A stretch of 64,000 nucleotides of DNA from Ditylenchus dipsaci (GCA_004194705.1 SADC01000065.1:219480-283479); one strand, 5' to 3'; shown: positions 22,890 through 33,586, counted from the first letter of the stretch. Notes: a model not told the origin generated them from the sequence alone. Numbers and translations are program-made.

Positions 22890-23525
22890 GGTACCAGGTC
22901 AATTCAAACGAGAATTATTTTAAAATAATTTTCAGTTGAGTATCCTGCGGTTAATAAGTAATCAAAACACTTTCTTCCTTAATAGATTCCCGCTGGAGGT
23001 ATAATTTTGGCTAAACTGTAGTATACCCCCACCACTCAACTGTAGTATACCCCCACCACTCAATTCTGGTATACCCCCAGCACTTAATTTCAAACACACC
23101 CCTCATTTTACCCCACGTTTGAAAGCTGAGGATGTTAGCTACACGATGGTGTAAAAATTTCTTGATTTAGTTCACAAAAATGCACATCTTTTGATTAAAA
23201 TAGAACTAAATCATCTTTGAATATTCAATTTTCATTCGAAATGATTCAATTCTATTTTAATTACAAGATGTACATTTTTGTTAACTAAACCAATAAATTT
23301 ACACACCATCGTGTAGCGAACATCCTCAGCTTCCAATCGTGGGGTAAAATGAGGGGTGCGTTCCAAATCAAGTGCTGGGAGTATACCGGAATTGAGTGGT
23401 GGGGATATACTACAGTTGAGTGGTGGGGGTATGCTACAGTTGCTCCATAATTTTTCCTCGACTTTTCCAAAATTTCATGAAACTAATTCTCGTTTAAATT
23501 TAACTGGTACCCGCCTTTCAAAATA
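22890..23525. mobile_element. Foldback with TACCCCCACCACTCAA phrase
   Basis: The outer arms GAAAGGCGGGTACC at 22891 and GGTACCCGCCTTTC near 23510 are inverse copies. Inside, three copies of CTGTAGTATACCCCCACCAC with GATGTTAGCTACACGATGG form a long hairpin with their inverse at 23290-23445. A related GAGGATCTTAGCTAC word occurs at about 32775. Confidence 0.7.
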
Positions 23526-23798
23526 TTGGGCAAAACTTTTTCTTGTCGCCGAACGACTTCTTTTTGTCGCCGAAATACTTTTTCTTGTCGCCGAAAAAAG
23601 TTGTCGCCGAAAATGGCTGTACGAACTTTCGTAACAAGACAATTTCGTAAGAGCGAAGTTTCGTAAGAGCGAACTTTCGTAAGAAACATTTTCGTAAGAA
23701 ACAGTTTCGTAACAGCGAAAATTCGTAAGAAAATTTTTCGTAACAGCAAATTTTCGTTAGAAACTTTTTCGTAACAGCGAATTTTCGTAACGAATTTC

Positions 23799-24497
23799 GG
23801 CGCTACCGGAGTATACCCCCCCCCAATGGAATTTTTTTAAAGTGTTTCCAAACACCCTATATCGACTTAAAATTGCCTCAGAAGTTCAAAAAAGGCATTA
23901 TTTTTGTGTTCTAGTCAATAAAAAATCGAGTTTTGGGACGACCCAAAATTATTTTTTTTGACCATTTTTAAAGGGTTTAGGGCCATATTAGGGTGGGAAA
24001 GGACCAAAAAGGGCCAATTTAGTGTGAAAAGAAGATGTTGAACATAGTTTTGTTGACTGGGGCCTACCGCATAAATAAACTCTGGTATGCATACATTTTT
24101 TATGCATCCAGAGTCACTTTCGAGTGATTTGCGTCTAAGGTATGTGGTGTGCGCATCTCAACTCCAAGCCCCCAAGCCCCCTGCGCCCCGAAGGGGGCGC
24201 AGGGGCTTGGTTGGTTAGAGATGCGCGCACTCACTTACCTTAGACATAATTCCGAGCAAGACTCTTGAACAAAAATGCATTTAGAGGCTCTTTTTGCCCA
24301 GCTCCAGTGACCAAAACATGCCAAAACAGGCAAATGGTCGAAATTTCAAAATGTCCAAAACTCAATTTTTTATTAACCAGAACTCAAAAATAATGTCTTT
24401 TTTGAACTCCTGAGGTGATTTTAGGTCGATATAGGGTGTTTGGAAACGCTTTTAAAAAAATTCCATTTGGGGGGGGGGGTATACTCCGGTAGGGTCC
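23799..24497. mobile_element. MITE with CTACCGGAGTATACCCCCC ends
   Basis: The ends are GGCGCTACCGGAGTATACCC and, inverted, GGGTATACTCCGGTAGGGTCC (written as ends only). Flanks share GAATTTC. The inner arms include AAACACCCTATATCGACTTA and its inverse. The core is the large GCGCATCTCAACTCCAAGCC palindrome. A diverged copy is at 53998-54590. Confidence 0.78.
24060..24295. repeat. Palindromic core, GCGCATCTCAACTCCAAGCC family
   Basis: A near-perfect hairpin runs from TATGCATACATTTTTTATGC through GGGGCGCAGGGGCTTGG to TAGAGATGCGCGCAC. Related copies are at about 8050-8160, 49080-49285, 50115-50245, 54320-54545 and 56680-56910, always inside or beside poly-C-ended elements. Confidence 0.72.
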
Positions 24498-24814
24498 GAA
24501 TTTCTTTCGTAAGAGGAAATAATCGAAATTTTTTCACTCTTATTCAATTTTTCTAATTCAGGATTTCATCTGATTCATTTGTTTTGGCCTTTCTGTCACT
24601 GTTTGACACTTCGAACAGTTAATTATATGACTATTAACTGTATGAGCACAAGAGTTGGTAAGCATAGGTCATATGACTGAAAATTTCGATAATTAGCTGA
24701 CTCCCGGATTTTTCATCCATTAGGGACCAGCAGAAATACCCAAAAGCATGGTGAAAAACTCCGAGCTAGAATTCATATATTATATACTACACATAGCTAT
24801 TTCTCATTAGTGGC

Positions 24815-24886
24815 ATGTATGGTGCAGTAGGTAACTTGATGGGATGAATTTTTTCACCAGTGGTTCGATTCCACCCTCTGACTGTT
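24815..24886 (+). repeat. tRNA-like (SINE-type) segment
   Basis: It contains an A-box-like TGGTGCAGTAGG and, 30-40 bases later, a clear B-box GGTTCGATTCC with pairing GTGG/CCAC arms. Acceptor and anticodon stems do not form well, so I read it as a tRNA-derived repeat and not a tRNA gene. Confidence 0.45.
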
Positions 24887-26265
24887 TCATTTTTTTCTTG
24901 ACTATTCTTGGTCAAAACATCACAGAAGCTATAAGAAACGTCAAAGGAGGATCAAAAAGCAAAAAAAGCAACTTAACATATCACTAATGTTACTGAAAAC
25001 CGCGTTACGAAAAAGCTTGTTACGAAAATCGGCTGTTACGAAAAACTTTCTTACGAAAATTCGCTCTTACGAAAAAGTTTCTTACGAAAAAGTTTCTTAC
25101 GAAAATTCGCTTTTACGAAATTGTCTTCTTACGAAAGTTCGTACAGCCCCGAAAATCTCTTTTATGTCGCCGAAAATCTTTTTCTTGTCGCCAAAAGTTG
25201 GCCTCGACACGAAATCCACAATTTTTAAATTTTTTGTGTGAAATTCAGGGGTGGGCAAAGACCAGATGGCTCAGGACCCACTCTGGAATGGCCAAAAGGC
25301 CAAAATAATTGGTTTTTCGGGAGTTTGCTAAAGGGGGAGTAAACTTTTCAAGAAAAATCGATTGAGCGAATTATATTTCGGGTCCGATGGGCTTAATCGC
25401 TCAGAATTCCAGGTTTTTGGTGGTTCAGGGTGGAATTCTGATCGATCTAACCGATCGGACCTAAAATCTGATCCGCTCAATTAATCTTACTCAAAAAGTT
25501 TACCCCCGAAAAACCAATTATTTTGGCCTTTTGGCCATTCCAGAGTGGGTCCTGAGCCATCTGGTCTTTGCCCACCCTGAATTTCACACAAAAGAATTTA
25601 AAAATTGTGGATTTCGTGTCGAGACCAACTTTCAGCGACAAGAAAAAGATTTTCGGCGACAAAAAAGAGATTTTCGGCGACAACTTTTTTCGGCGTCCAG
25701 AAAAAGTATTTCGGCGACAAAAAGAAGTCGTTCGGCGACAAGAAAAAGTTCTGACCCAAAATATTCCGATCGGGGACGAGCATGCCCCTTTAATTTACTT
25801 TTTCAGTAAGTTTACTGACTTTTAGGACCGAAAATCATCGAGCAATCGATTGCAACCATTTCCACTGCTTTGCTATCAGCAACTGCCTTAGCTTTGCCAT
25901 TTTTGGCAAATGACCACCAAATATAGAGGAAACCAGCCAAAATGATGCGAACTTAGATCTATATAGCGGGACCGGCCAGTTAGCAATATGGTCAGTTAGC
26001 GATGGCCAGTTAGCGACGCTTTTTTAACGGTCAGTTAGCGATGGCCAGTTGGCGATGCTTTTTTAACGGTCAGTTAGCGATGGCCAGTTAGCGATGCTTT
26101 TTTCAACGGTGAGTTGGCCATAGTCGGTTAGCGATGCTTTCTTAACGGTCAGTTAGCTATAACCAACGAAATCCTTCACAGCTTTCATGACAACTTTTAT
26201 TCAACCAAATGAACATAACAACCGACACAACAATGGTTAGATTTATTTTGAGTTCTTTTTTCATT

Positions 26266-26835
26266 TTAAACATTTTCTTTCATCTTGAAATTCGCCACAT
26301 CGAAGTGGTTGGCTTGGTATCGAATCCATCCCACCGGAGATTCCATGGCGCCCGTTTCAATTTTCTAAAAGTCTTAAATTAAGCCATCATGAGCAGAATA
26401 ATATCATCCAGTCAACCTTGTCGACGAGGAAGGGAACAAAACGAGGAGTATCATTTGGCTGGAAGAGGACGAAGTTCTTGCTGTAGAGTTTGGCGGCCAG
26501 GAGGAGCTGCATGCTACTACCCCATTCCCCGAGTTGCGAATATTTTCGGGCATATTCCACCACTCTGTCTGCGCCTCCGAAAAACTGGATCCACTTGCGT
26601 TGCTTGCCGGCTTTGTTGGCTTGTTTCAGAGAAACTGCATCAATTCTTTGCGCACTCGCTCATGTTCATCTTCATTCTTGTACACGAGGAAAGCGATAGA
26701 TCTTAAGCAAAAATCAATGAACATTGCAACCTAATAAATTTTTCAATTATACCTGTAGGAACAGTTGTTATTCCCTTGAATCTCTCTGATTTCAGTCGGC
26801 TCATCATTCCATGGATAGCTGGGCGACGTCACGTT
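26266..26835 (-). pseudogene. OTU-family cysteine protease, element-borne, active site altered
   Basis: Minus strand. The reading starts abruptly at the internal terminal array with SPSYPWNDEPTEI. It continues to GNNNCSYR, then a 45-50 nt intron, AFLVYKNEDEHERVRKELMQ, GEWGSSMQLLLAAKLY, NFVLFQPND and, after another intron, VGWIRYQANHFDV. This follows the OTU domain order, with a catalytic Cys block and a distal His (NHFD). The catalytic Asp position reads Asn (NNNC instead of DGNC), and a frame break follows MQFL. The N-terminal half present in the 34422-35448 homologue is missing. Together these suggest an inactive copy. Known OTU proteins cleave ubiquitin-type chains; the substrate here is unknown. 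Confidence 0.7.
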
Positions 26836-26837
26836 AA

Positions 26838-26938
26838 TCGCTAACTCACCGTTAGAAAAGCATCGCTAACTGGCCATCGCTAACTGACCGTTAAAAAAGC
26901 ATCGCTAACTGACCGTAACGCTAACTGGCCGTACACCG
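26838..26938. repeat. Internal terminal-array copy (CATCGCTAACTGGCC)
   Basis: Inverse of the 25968 array, with units CATCGCTAACTGGCC and CATCGCTAACTGACC, ending GGCCGTACACC exactly like the distal right end at 32307. It marks the end of an inner copy. Confidence 0.75.
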
Positions 26939-27131
26939 CGATAAATATCCTAAATAGGATATTGGGATATGATAGGATATTAAAATATTCTATCTTTTGA
27001 CAGATAGAATCGAAATCTCATCCCTGTTTACGAATTTTGCGATAAACGAGGAATCTACACTTCGTGGTCTTATAAATTTAAATTTTTTTGTTAAAAAATC
27101 CGTTGGTTTTGCAGTATTTTGATACTTGCAG

Positions 27132-27416
27132 GAACAAATCTTACAAAAAGAGCATGCCATTCAAGAGTATAAAGCCCTGGTTGAGGGCTTGCAAACTAAA
27201 ACAGGGAGGACTCCTACTTTAAAGATGCAGTCCAGCAACAACTATCTGGAGATGCCAGCAGACTCAGAACTTCAGCCGAAATAATCAACAACCTACAGTT
27301 GGAAGAGAAAGAGCGTCGAATTGTTGGACTGGAGCACCAGATTAAACTACTGGAGGAAGCTAATGCGGAGTTGGAGAACAGTAAAATAGTGAGGCTGCTG
27401 ACCAGACCACTCAAAT
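27132..27416 (+). pseudogene. Coiled-coil exon of unknown protein
   Basis: After a TTGCAG acceptor the plus strand encodes EQILQKEHAIQEYKALVEGL. After a one-base frame change it continues as DAVQQQLSGDASRLRTSAEI and EEKERRIVGLEHQIKLLEEA, ending at TAG. Heptad spacing is strong, so it is a coiled coil. I cannot identify the parent; it may be a captured host exon or a partner gene of the transposon. The frame change sits in a CTTTAAAG context. Confidence 0.4.
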
Positions 27417-27459
27417 AGTGCTGAAACATGTTGGAATACAGGTATATTTCACGAATGTA

Positions 27460-28664
27460 CAGTAGCGGAAAAAAGTGATGACTCAAGCATAAGTTTTGCG
27501 TATTTTGCTTCATATCTCCCAACTACATGCATTCTTTGATTTAACATATATAAGCAAGAATGATCGCCGGAATCTCAGCTACATTTTGAGTACAAATACA
27601 TATATGTATGATAAGGAATCAGAAACTTTTTAATTGTTTTTGAAAATGCACTCAAATTTTGAGGCGGAAAAAAGTGATGACTCAAATCCTTTCTATTGAT
27701 GTTTCATCGTCATTTTATGTCTATGGCCGATTTTAAATGTTTATTCCTAAGCCCTGTTTCTCAGCTACAATTTGGTCGGTCAAACTTATTTTTTTGGTCA
27801 TTATGAAAAAAATTATGACCATCAAGATAAAAGCGTCGATTTCTAGTCAAAATAAAGGAAAATCTAAGGAAAATGACTGTTTAGCCACATAAATAATAGC
27901 TTTTCTCAAAAAAATTTTGATGAAAAAATTACATTCAATGCACCATTCGAAAGCTCTTTCATTTCTCTACAAAATGACACGTCGACTGTTTTTTTAGAAA
28001 AAATACAGGCCTGAGAAACGGACAGTTGAATTTAGACAAGACAAAAAACGCTAAAAATAAGGCAAAAAGAGGGGTTTTTCACTTTTTGTAACTTCAACTG
28101 TCCGTTTCTCAGCCCTGTATTTTTTCTAAAAAAAACAGTCGACGTGTTATTTTGTAGAGAAATCAAAGAGCTTTCGAATGGTGCAATGGATGTCATATTT
28201 TCACCGACATTTCTTTGAGAAAAGCTATTATTTATGTGGCTAAACAGTCATTTTCCTTAGATTTTCCTTTATTTTGACTAGAAATCGACGCTTTTATCTT
28301 GATGGTCATAACTTTTTTCATAATGACCAAAAAAATAAGTTTGACCGACCAAATTGTAGCTGAGAAACAGGGCTTACGAATAAACATTCAAAATCGGTCA
28401 TAGGCATAAAATGACGATGAAACATTAATAGAAAAGGATTTGAGTCATCACTTTTTTCCGCCTCAAAATTTGAGTGCATTTTGAAAAACAATTAAAACGT
28501 TTCTGATTCCTTATCATACATATATGTACTTGTACTCAAAATGTAGCTGAGATTCCGGCGATCATTCTTGCTTATATATGTTAAATCAAAGAATGCATGT
28601 AGTTGGGAGATATGAAGCAAAATACGCAAAACTTATGCTTGAGTCATCACTTTTTCCGCTACTG
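27460..28664. mobile_element. 1.2-kb near-perfect palindrome, Tc1/mariner-like ends
   Basis: Begins TA|CAGTAGCGGAAAAAAGTGAT and ends with the inverse plus TA. The left arm (27460-about 28035) and right arm (about 28085-28664) match almost base for base, with only about 50 bp of loop. There is no coding capacity. TA duplications and CAGT-type ends fit a Tc1/mariner foldback. Confidence 0.85.
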
Positions 28665-28674
28665 TATGGTAAAA

Positions 28675-29035
28675 TATCGATTACCGACCTCAATAATTTT
28701 TTTTTCAAAATTTTTTCTCAAAGTTTGAGTTTTTTAAAAAATCTCTTCTAATATTAAAACCTTGTATTGAATCCTAATCCGTTGATATAAGATCAAAATA
28801 AATTTTATGAGCTAAGATATCGTAATTTTGAGTAGATAAGTCCGAAATTATGTACCACGTACCTACTTTCGTAGATATTTCAGCTCAAAAAATTTATTTT
28901 GATCTGATCTTAGCGGATTCAGGACAATATTTTAGAATTAAGAGCGACTTTCCAAAAACTTTTTCCTCAAAAATCACAATTTTTGATAAAATTTAAAAAA
29001 AAATATCGAGGGAACGTAATCGATAGTCGTTCAAT
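28675..29035. mobile_element. AT-rich foldback
   Basis: AATATCGATTACCGACCTCA at the left and its degraded inverse near 29010-29030 flank arms with AAAATAAATTTTATGAGCT and its inverse. Confidence 0.5.
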
Positions 29036-29142
29036 TATGTGCAATTGCTTTTGCATGTTTGTCAATTTCACAAGCAAATACATATTCTAGTTTTTAATTA
29101 GGCTTTTCTAAAAATACCGTTACCTTTTGACAGTTGATCATT

Positions 29143-29480
29143 TGGCTGGAAGAGGACGAAGTTCTTGCTGTAGAGTTTGGCGGCCACGAGGAGCTGCATG
29201 CTACTACAGTCAACTCTCGATTTAACGAACCCCTGGGGACCGGAAAAAATGTTCGTTAAACCGAGAGTTTCGTTAAATCAAGAGTAAATTTTAGTCATTT
29301 TATTTAATCGCTGGCCAAATAGGCGTTGAAAAAAAGTTCGTTAAATCAAGAGTTTCGTTAAATCGAGGGTTCGTTAAATCAAGAGTTGACTGTACCCCAT
29401 TCCCGAGTTGCGAATATTTTTTTAAAAACGCTATTCAAAAAACGCTATAAAACGCTATTTAATTCACTGTCCCCACTGCT
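29143..29480 (-). pseudogene. Second OTU fragment, interrupted
   Basis: 29143-29206 is nearly identical to 26452-26520 (MQLL.AAKLYSKNFVLFQPND on the minus strand). After a Tc1-like insertion (29207-29391) the match resumes with CCCATTCC-CGAGTTGCGAATA for about 25 bp, then ends. It is a truncated duplicate of the OTU gene. Confidence 0.75.
29207..29391. mobile_element. Tc1-like MITE (CAGTCAACTCTCGATTTAA)
   Basis: The ends are CAGTCAACTCTCGATTTAAC and the inverse, flanked by TA. The paralogous stretch at 26511-26524 lacks it and shows a single TA, a precise empty site. Relatives with similar ends are at 47248-47676 and 55980-56164. Confidence 0.85.
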
Positions 29481-29489
29481 GTTGATTTC

Positions 29490-32162
29490 GGGTGGCTGCG
29501 GACTCGGATCCCGGCAACTGAGAACACGGACAACTCAGCTTTTGAACAACTGATCTCAAAAGAAACTCATATATAGGACAACTCATCACAATTATAGTGA
29601 TCTTTTGAATACCCGCCCAATGTGCAATTCGTTTTTAGGACAACTCATCACAACTAAAACTCATCTTTCGGATAATTGGGCGCGAAAATTTCGAATTATA
29701 GGACAATTTACTTCAAATAACGTTCGATTTTCTGGCAATTCGATTCTTTTGTGTTTCAATGTAGGCATATTAGGCTATTTGTGTTTTCGTGTCATTTATG
29801 TTCATTCCTTAGTCTTTTAAAAAGACTCTTTTCAACCTGCACATGCCCCGTTCGTGTCTTCTGACTGTTCACTTTCGCACAGAATTCAAAATTTATGCCT
29901 ATTTCAAATGTGATATCCACTATTCTATGTGGATATTTACCTAGATGACCTGGTAAATTGAAACTTAGCCAGAATATAAAAAAGCTATTTTTCTTACACT
30001 AAAAGTGTGTGAAAGACTGAGTTTTAAAAGCCTAAAATTGTGCTTAAATTACACGAGCCCTAAAATACGGGATAGGTTGCACTCAGGTAGACACTTACCT
30101 GGATAGCCGAAAAATAAATTTAGTTTCAATCGGGAGAAAACTACTTTTTTTGACTCAAAATCTTGCGGGGAATCGGGTTTGTTGAGACCAAAATTGCTAC
30201 TTCACAAAACGAAAAAATTAGAAATCCCGAATACAAAGCCCTCCACATTCGACTTCCGACCGCAATAAACCACATGAAAGTCTAGCCCATATATTACGCT
30301 AAAAAGATTGAAAAAACTAGATGTCATCATCTACATTCTGTTTAACCCACACTTTATTCTGCATAACAGCACCCAAAACAAAACACACACTACATGAAAT
30401 CATCGTACATGCACCTTTTCGAAACAACATTGGAAATTTAGCCTCTTCTGTTTTGCATCAGTCCTCCTGTCCGTGATGGTGGCGGAATCCTTCTTATGCT
30501 CACTGCTCATCTTCTCACTGCACTGCCTTGATTTATTCCTGGAGCCAAGATAATCGGCTGTTGAATCCCAATAGGCGCTAAAATATATCACAATCATCAA
30601 TGTTTCTATCCATATCACAAACAAAAAATCATGCATACCATTACGTTGTGAACGATTGCGCACTGCAAGACACCACCTGTTAGAATAAGCGACTTGCACA
30701 ATAGCGGAAAGACTCATCTGGATACGGTTGACATCAAACTGATTCACTGCTTACTGCAACAGAGATACTTGTTCCGCTGCGGCCCCTCTCGATCTTCTTG
30801 TGTCAGTCACCGAATAAATCTCCATATATCGCTTTTTTGAATGGATAGCTGAGAAGGTTTTAACAAAACAGCGAAAATTCACAAAAAGCTTACATATTTC
30901 ATCACGTACAAGACAGTGTGAAGACCAGTATGTATGAGACCTCTGCTTCCTTAATTCGGCATTCAATCCACGGTGAAACGCTTCCAGCGAACTTGTCGTC
31001 TTCGGATTGTCCTGCATCAAGCTGTCATTGTGATTCCATGTATCGTTGTAAAAGCGGGGACAACCACTTGATTATTCACGACGCCTCCAATCCAGGTCTA
31101 AAGATGATAGACTGTCAAAGACAAACTTTCACCGTCAGGCAAAACCTTGAGCATGTAAGCGAGGAATTCATCTAGCCGCGGAACTTCTAGGAATTGACTC
31201 CTGTGTGGCAATTACAAGTTAGCGAGATCTTTGAAAGCGCTGGACCTATGCTGCATTTCTATCAATGGAAGCACTCGGAATTGACAAATATAGGCCAAAA
31301 AGCTGGGTCCTGATAGCATTTCTTATTGAGTCCAAGCCGCTTTAGCATTTTTGACAGGGAGTAGTTGTAATGAAAGAAACAGCATCGATGGTTTACATAT
31401 TCTGAAATAAAAAATAGAATGACTTGTAATAACATAGTAAATTTGCTTAAAAGTTTACGTCCGAAAGAACGAAAGAATCTGAAAGAATCGAGAAGTCCAC
31501 ATTGGTAGAGTTTGTAACTTAAAAGTTTATCAGAATGCAAGAAAAATGACAAAATATGTACCATCATAAACCATAACAGCTTGCTTCCTTTCACTTGAGA
31601 TGAACTTCAACTCCGCATGCTGATTGACCTTCGTTAGAATGCTTTCATTGCCATTGCCTTGTCTTTGATTAGCTGAGCTTTCATCTTCTTCGTCGCTTGA
31701 GACTCCGAAAACATCGACTTGTACTTCTTCGTTAAGCTCCATAGATAAATATCTGAATGAACCACATTTAAGATATTAACATAGCCCACATCACCAACGC
31801 AGACAGACTAATATTCATCAAATAGACAAAGAATTGACTATAAAACAGGTGAGTCCGACCGAAACAAACATAAATTTAGCTTAAAAGTATAGAAGACCAA
31901 TTTCAAACAGTCAAATTATTTCGCGCCCAATTGTCCGAAAGATGAGTTTCACTTGAGATGAGTTGTCCTAAAAACGAATCGTGTTAAGACCAGTTTTTTG
32001 TGATTTGAATCGTTTTTGGCTCAGTTTTGTGTCATCTCAGTTGTACATGTGTCAGTTGTCCGTATATGAGTTGTCCGATATATGAGTTTCTTTTGAAATC
32101 AGTTGTTTAAAAGCTCAGTTGTCCGTGTTCTCAGTTCCCGGGATCCGAGTCCGCAGCCACCC
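29490..32162. mobile_element. MULE-family transposon with GACAACTCATC-array TIRs, 9-bp TSD
   Basis: Ends GGGTGGCTGCGGACTCGGAT and the inverse, flanked by a perfect 9-bp duplication, GTTGATTTC (29481-29489 and 32163-32171). Subterminal arrays of AGGACAACTCATCAC-type units appear on both sides (29515-29705 and 31920-32140). It encodes transposase remnants on the minus strand and is nested within the 25968-32307 element. Confidence 0.87.
30400..31742 (-). pseudogene. FLYWCH/MULE transposase remnant, core deleted
   Basis: Minus strand. The N-terminal exon (31742-about 31557) is acidic and then reads LKFISSERKQAVMVYDG, the usual start of a FLYWCH zinc finger. Downstream, 31053-30905 reads WNHNDSLMQ, then TTSSLEAFHRGLNAEL, matching the conserved C-terminal region of MULE transposases (Trp, Thr-x-Ser-x-Glu-x-Phe-His). 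Another exon follows, and a basic tail ends near 30400. The 400-500 bp between N- and C-terminal parts is too short for the DDE core, so the element is internally deleted and needs another copy's transposase. Confidence 0.7.
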
Positions 32163-32316
32163 GTTGATTTCGATTATATTTGAAATATTGTTTTGGGACG
32201 AAAATGACTTTTTGAATTTTCGACTGACAATCGCTAACTCACCGTTAAAAAAAAGCATCGCTAATTGGCCATTGCTAACTGACCGTATCGCTAACTGGCC
32301 GTACACCCTATATAGC

Positions 32317-33586
32317 CTCAACCTCTATACTTTTTTTATTTCTCAATGCATTTAGTGACTTTTTATAGTCAGAATTTCATGACGAACAAGATAGAAAATT
32401 TTCCACACCAAAATCACCTAATGAAAGCAAGGTAGCTAGTGAAAGTTTGACCCGGGAAGAAATGAGTACTTTTGAGGGGTAAGATTTCAGTATTATTTAG
32501 GAACTGAGATTTTTTACGATTTCAATTTACAATATTTTATACAACCGTTTGCTGAAAATGACGGCAAGAAGCAGGGCTACATTTGAGTGTAAGGTTTCAA
32601 ATGAGTATGTAAATTAAAATTGGGGAAAAACGTCAGTTCCAGGGCACTACCGAAAAGTACTGGCTGGGATAGTCCTATTGAGGATTTCATCGAATTGGAC
32701 ATGATTCAATATTTTTTTAAATTTTAGCTCTAACTTTACATTACTTTTTATTCTGTGGGATAGCTCAAATGAAAGCTGAGGATCTTAGCTACATTTTGAC
32801 ACCAAACTTGTAAATAAAAGGAGAAAAAAATAAGGTATGAAGCCAGTAGTAGTCGAACCTGTGACCTAAGGCGATGCGTATATAAAGTTCCCCCTCCTCC
32901 TTTAATTTGGTACTCGTTGGATAATATGCACACTAGGTGCTATTTCAAGTTAATTTTATTTTGGGTTTTGGAATTGTGTAATTTTTTATCTGCTGTATCT
33001 GTGCAATTCTTTGAAATGTGAAGTTTTTTTGCTATTTATACATATATTGGCCAAACAGATGGACTGGAGAAGAATACAGTCCGCACTCTGCCAATTCCTC
33101 TTTATTTTGCAGTGAAACAGACAGAGTAAAAAAAAGTGTGGGTCTTTCCACACCACTAAATGATTTCACAGTGCAGTGGGTTCGTTCTTCTCAGTAAATT
33201 ATTTGTTATAGAAGATTAATGTATGGCTTGTTCACATGGCTCATCATCCCCTGTTGTCTGCCTTCGAGTTGCTTGCCTTGCAGACAGATGGACTTGGCAG
33301 TGCACAAACACTCATTTGCATTTCACCGCGTTTCCAACCAACTATTGAGTTGGTTTGTGTGCTCTAATAGGGTATTGCAAGCAGTAGTTGGGTCGATTCC
33401 TCGGATTTAAGTAAAGCGTTTTTGGTGATTCGGAGACTCAGACTCTGAGGAATTTAGTTGACCACTGGCTTGTTGAGATATAAATCACGTTTGGGCTGTA
33501 GGATTCTTGTTAGTTGCTCGAAGAAATTACATTTTTTTAATTTTTTTCAATATATAACCATAAATATTTGATCCTATAGTTCACTA
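32317..33586. other. Intergenic DNA, tRNA-like fragment
   Basis: No convincing gene. 32840-32900 on the minus strand carries a B-box-like GGTTCGACTAC in a short T-arm, probably a tRNA-derived repeat fragment. Confidence 0.4.

Larger units (their letters stand above)
23615..25148. mobile_element. Phrase-array TIR element (TTTCGTAAGAGCGAA), 8-bp TSD
   Basis: Ends GGCTGTACGAACTTTCGTAA and inverse, followed by arrays of TTTCGTAAGANCGAA-like units on both sides (23615-23790 and 24985-25148). A perfect 8-bp duplication, CCGAAAAT (23607-23614 and 25149-25156), flanks it. The GGCTGTAC terminus is shared with the 55672-55922 element. The interior is non-coding apart from a nested MITE (23799-24497) and a tRNA-like segment (24815-24886). 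Confidence 0.83.
23527..25757. mobile_element. Phrase-array foldback (CTTTTTCTTGTCGCCGAA)
   Basis: The left arm (23527-23614, continuing at 25149-25200 after an insertion) repeats TTTTTCTTGTCGCCGAA. The right arm (25620-25757) is its inverse. The loop (25200-25620) is itself a foldback containing CCAGATGGCTCAGGACCCA and its inverse. The right arm has no insertion at CCGAAAATC and so supplies the empty site for the 23615-25148 element. Confidence 0.75.
22850..25789. mobile_element. piggyBac-like MITE (TTAA), host of nested insertions
   Basis: Flanked by TTAA at 22846-22849 and 25790-25793. Ends are AGGCGCATGCTCG and, inverted, CGAGCATGCCCCT. The same end type bounds 33591-36467 and, weakly, 1112-1343. 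At least four further elements are layered inside (22890-23525, 23527-25757, 23615-25148 and 23799-24497). Confidence 0.78.
25968..32307. mobile_element. Composite MULE-like transposon carrying OTU protease, 9-bp TSD
   Basis: The outer ends are GGGACCGGCCAGTTAGC (left) and GCTAACTGGCCGTACACC (right). They are flanked by a perfect 9-bp duplication, CTATATAGC (25959-25967 and 32308-32316), the length typical of Mutator-like elements. The left end is an array of GGTCAGTTAGCGATGGCC-type units with TTTTTTAACG spacers. Inverse arrays occur internally (26838-26938) and at the right end (32228-32307). Cargo: an OTU-type cysteine protease gene (26266-26835, minus), a partial second OTU copy (29143-29206 plus 29392 on), a coiled-coil exon (27132-27416) and nested elements at 27460-28664, 29207-29391 and 29490-32162. 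The internal right-type array suggests that two copies merged or inserted into each other. Confidence 0.78.

Noticed and set aside
24815..24886. Functional tRNA gene
   Set aside because: The B box is good but the acceptor and anticodon stems do not pair properly.
23527..25757. Regular short-phrase arrays as CRISPR
   Set aside because: No constant repeat with unique spacers; units are contiguous, variable and inverted, and the genome is eukaryotic.
26389..26706. Plus-strand 105-codon open frame
   Set aside because: It is antisense to the OTU gene exons, which show recognisable motifs.
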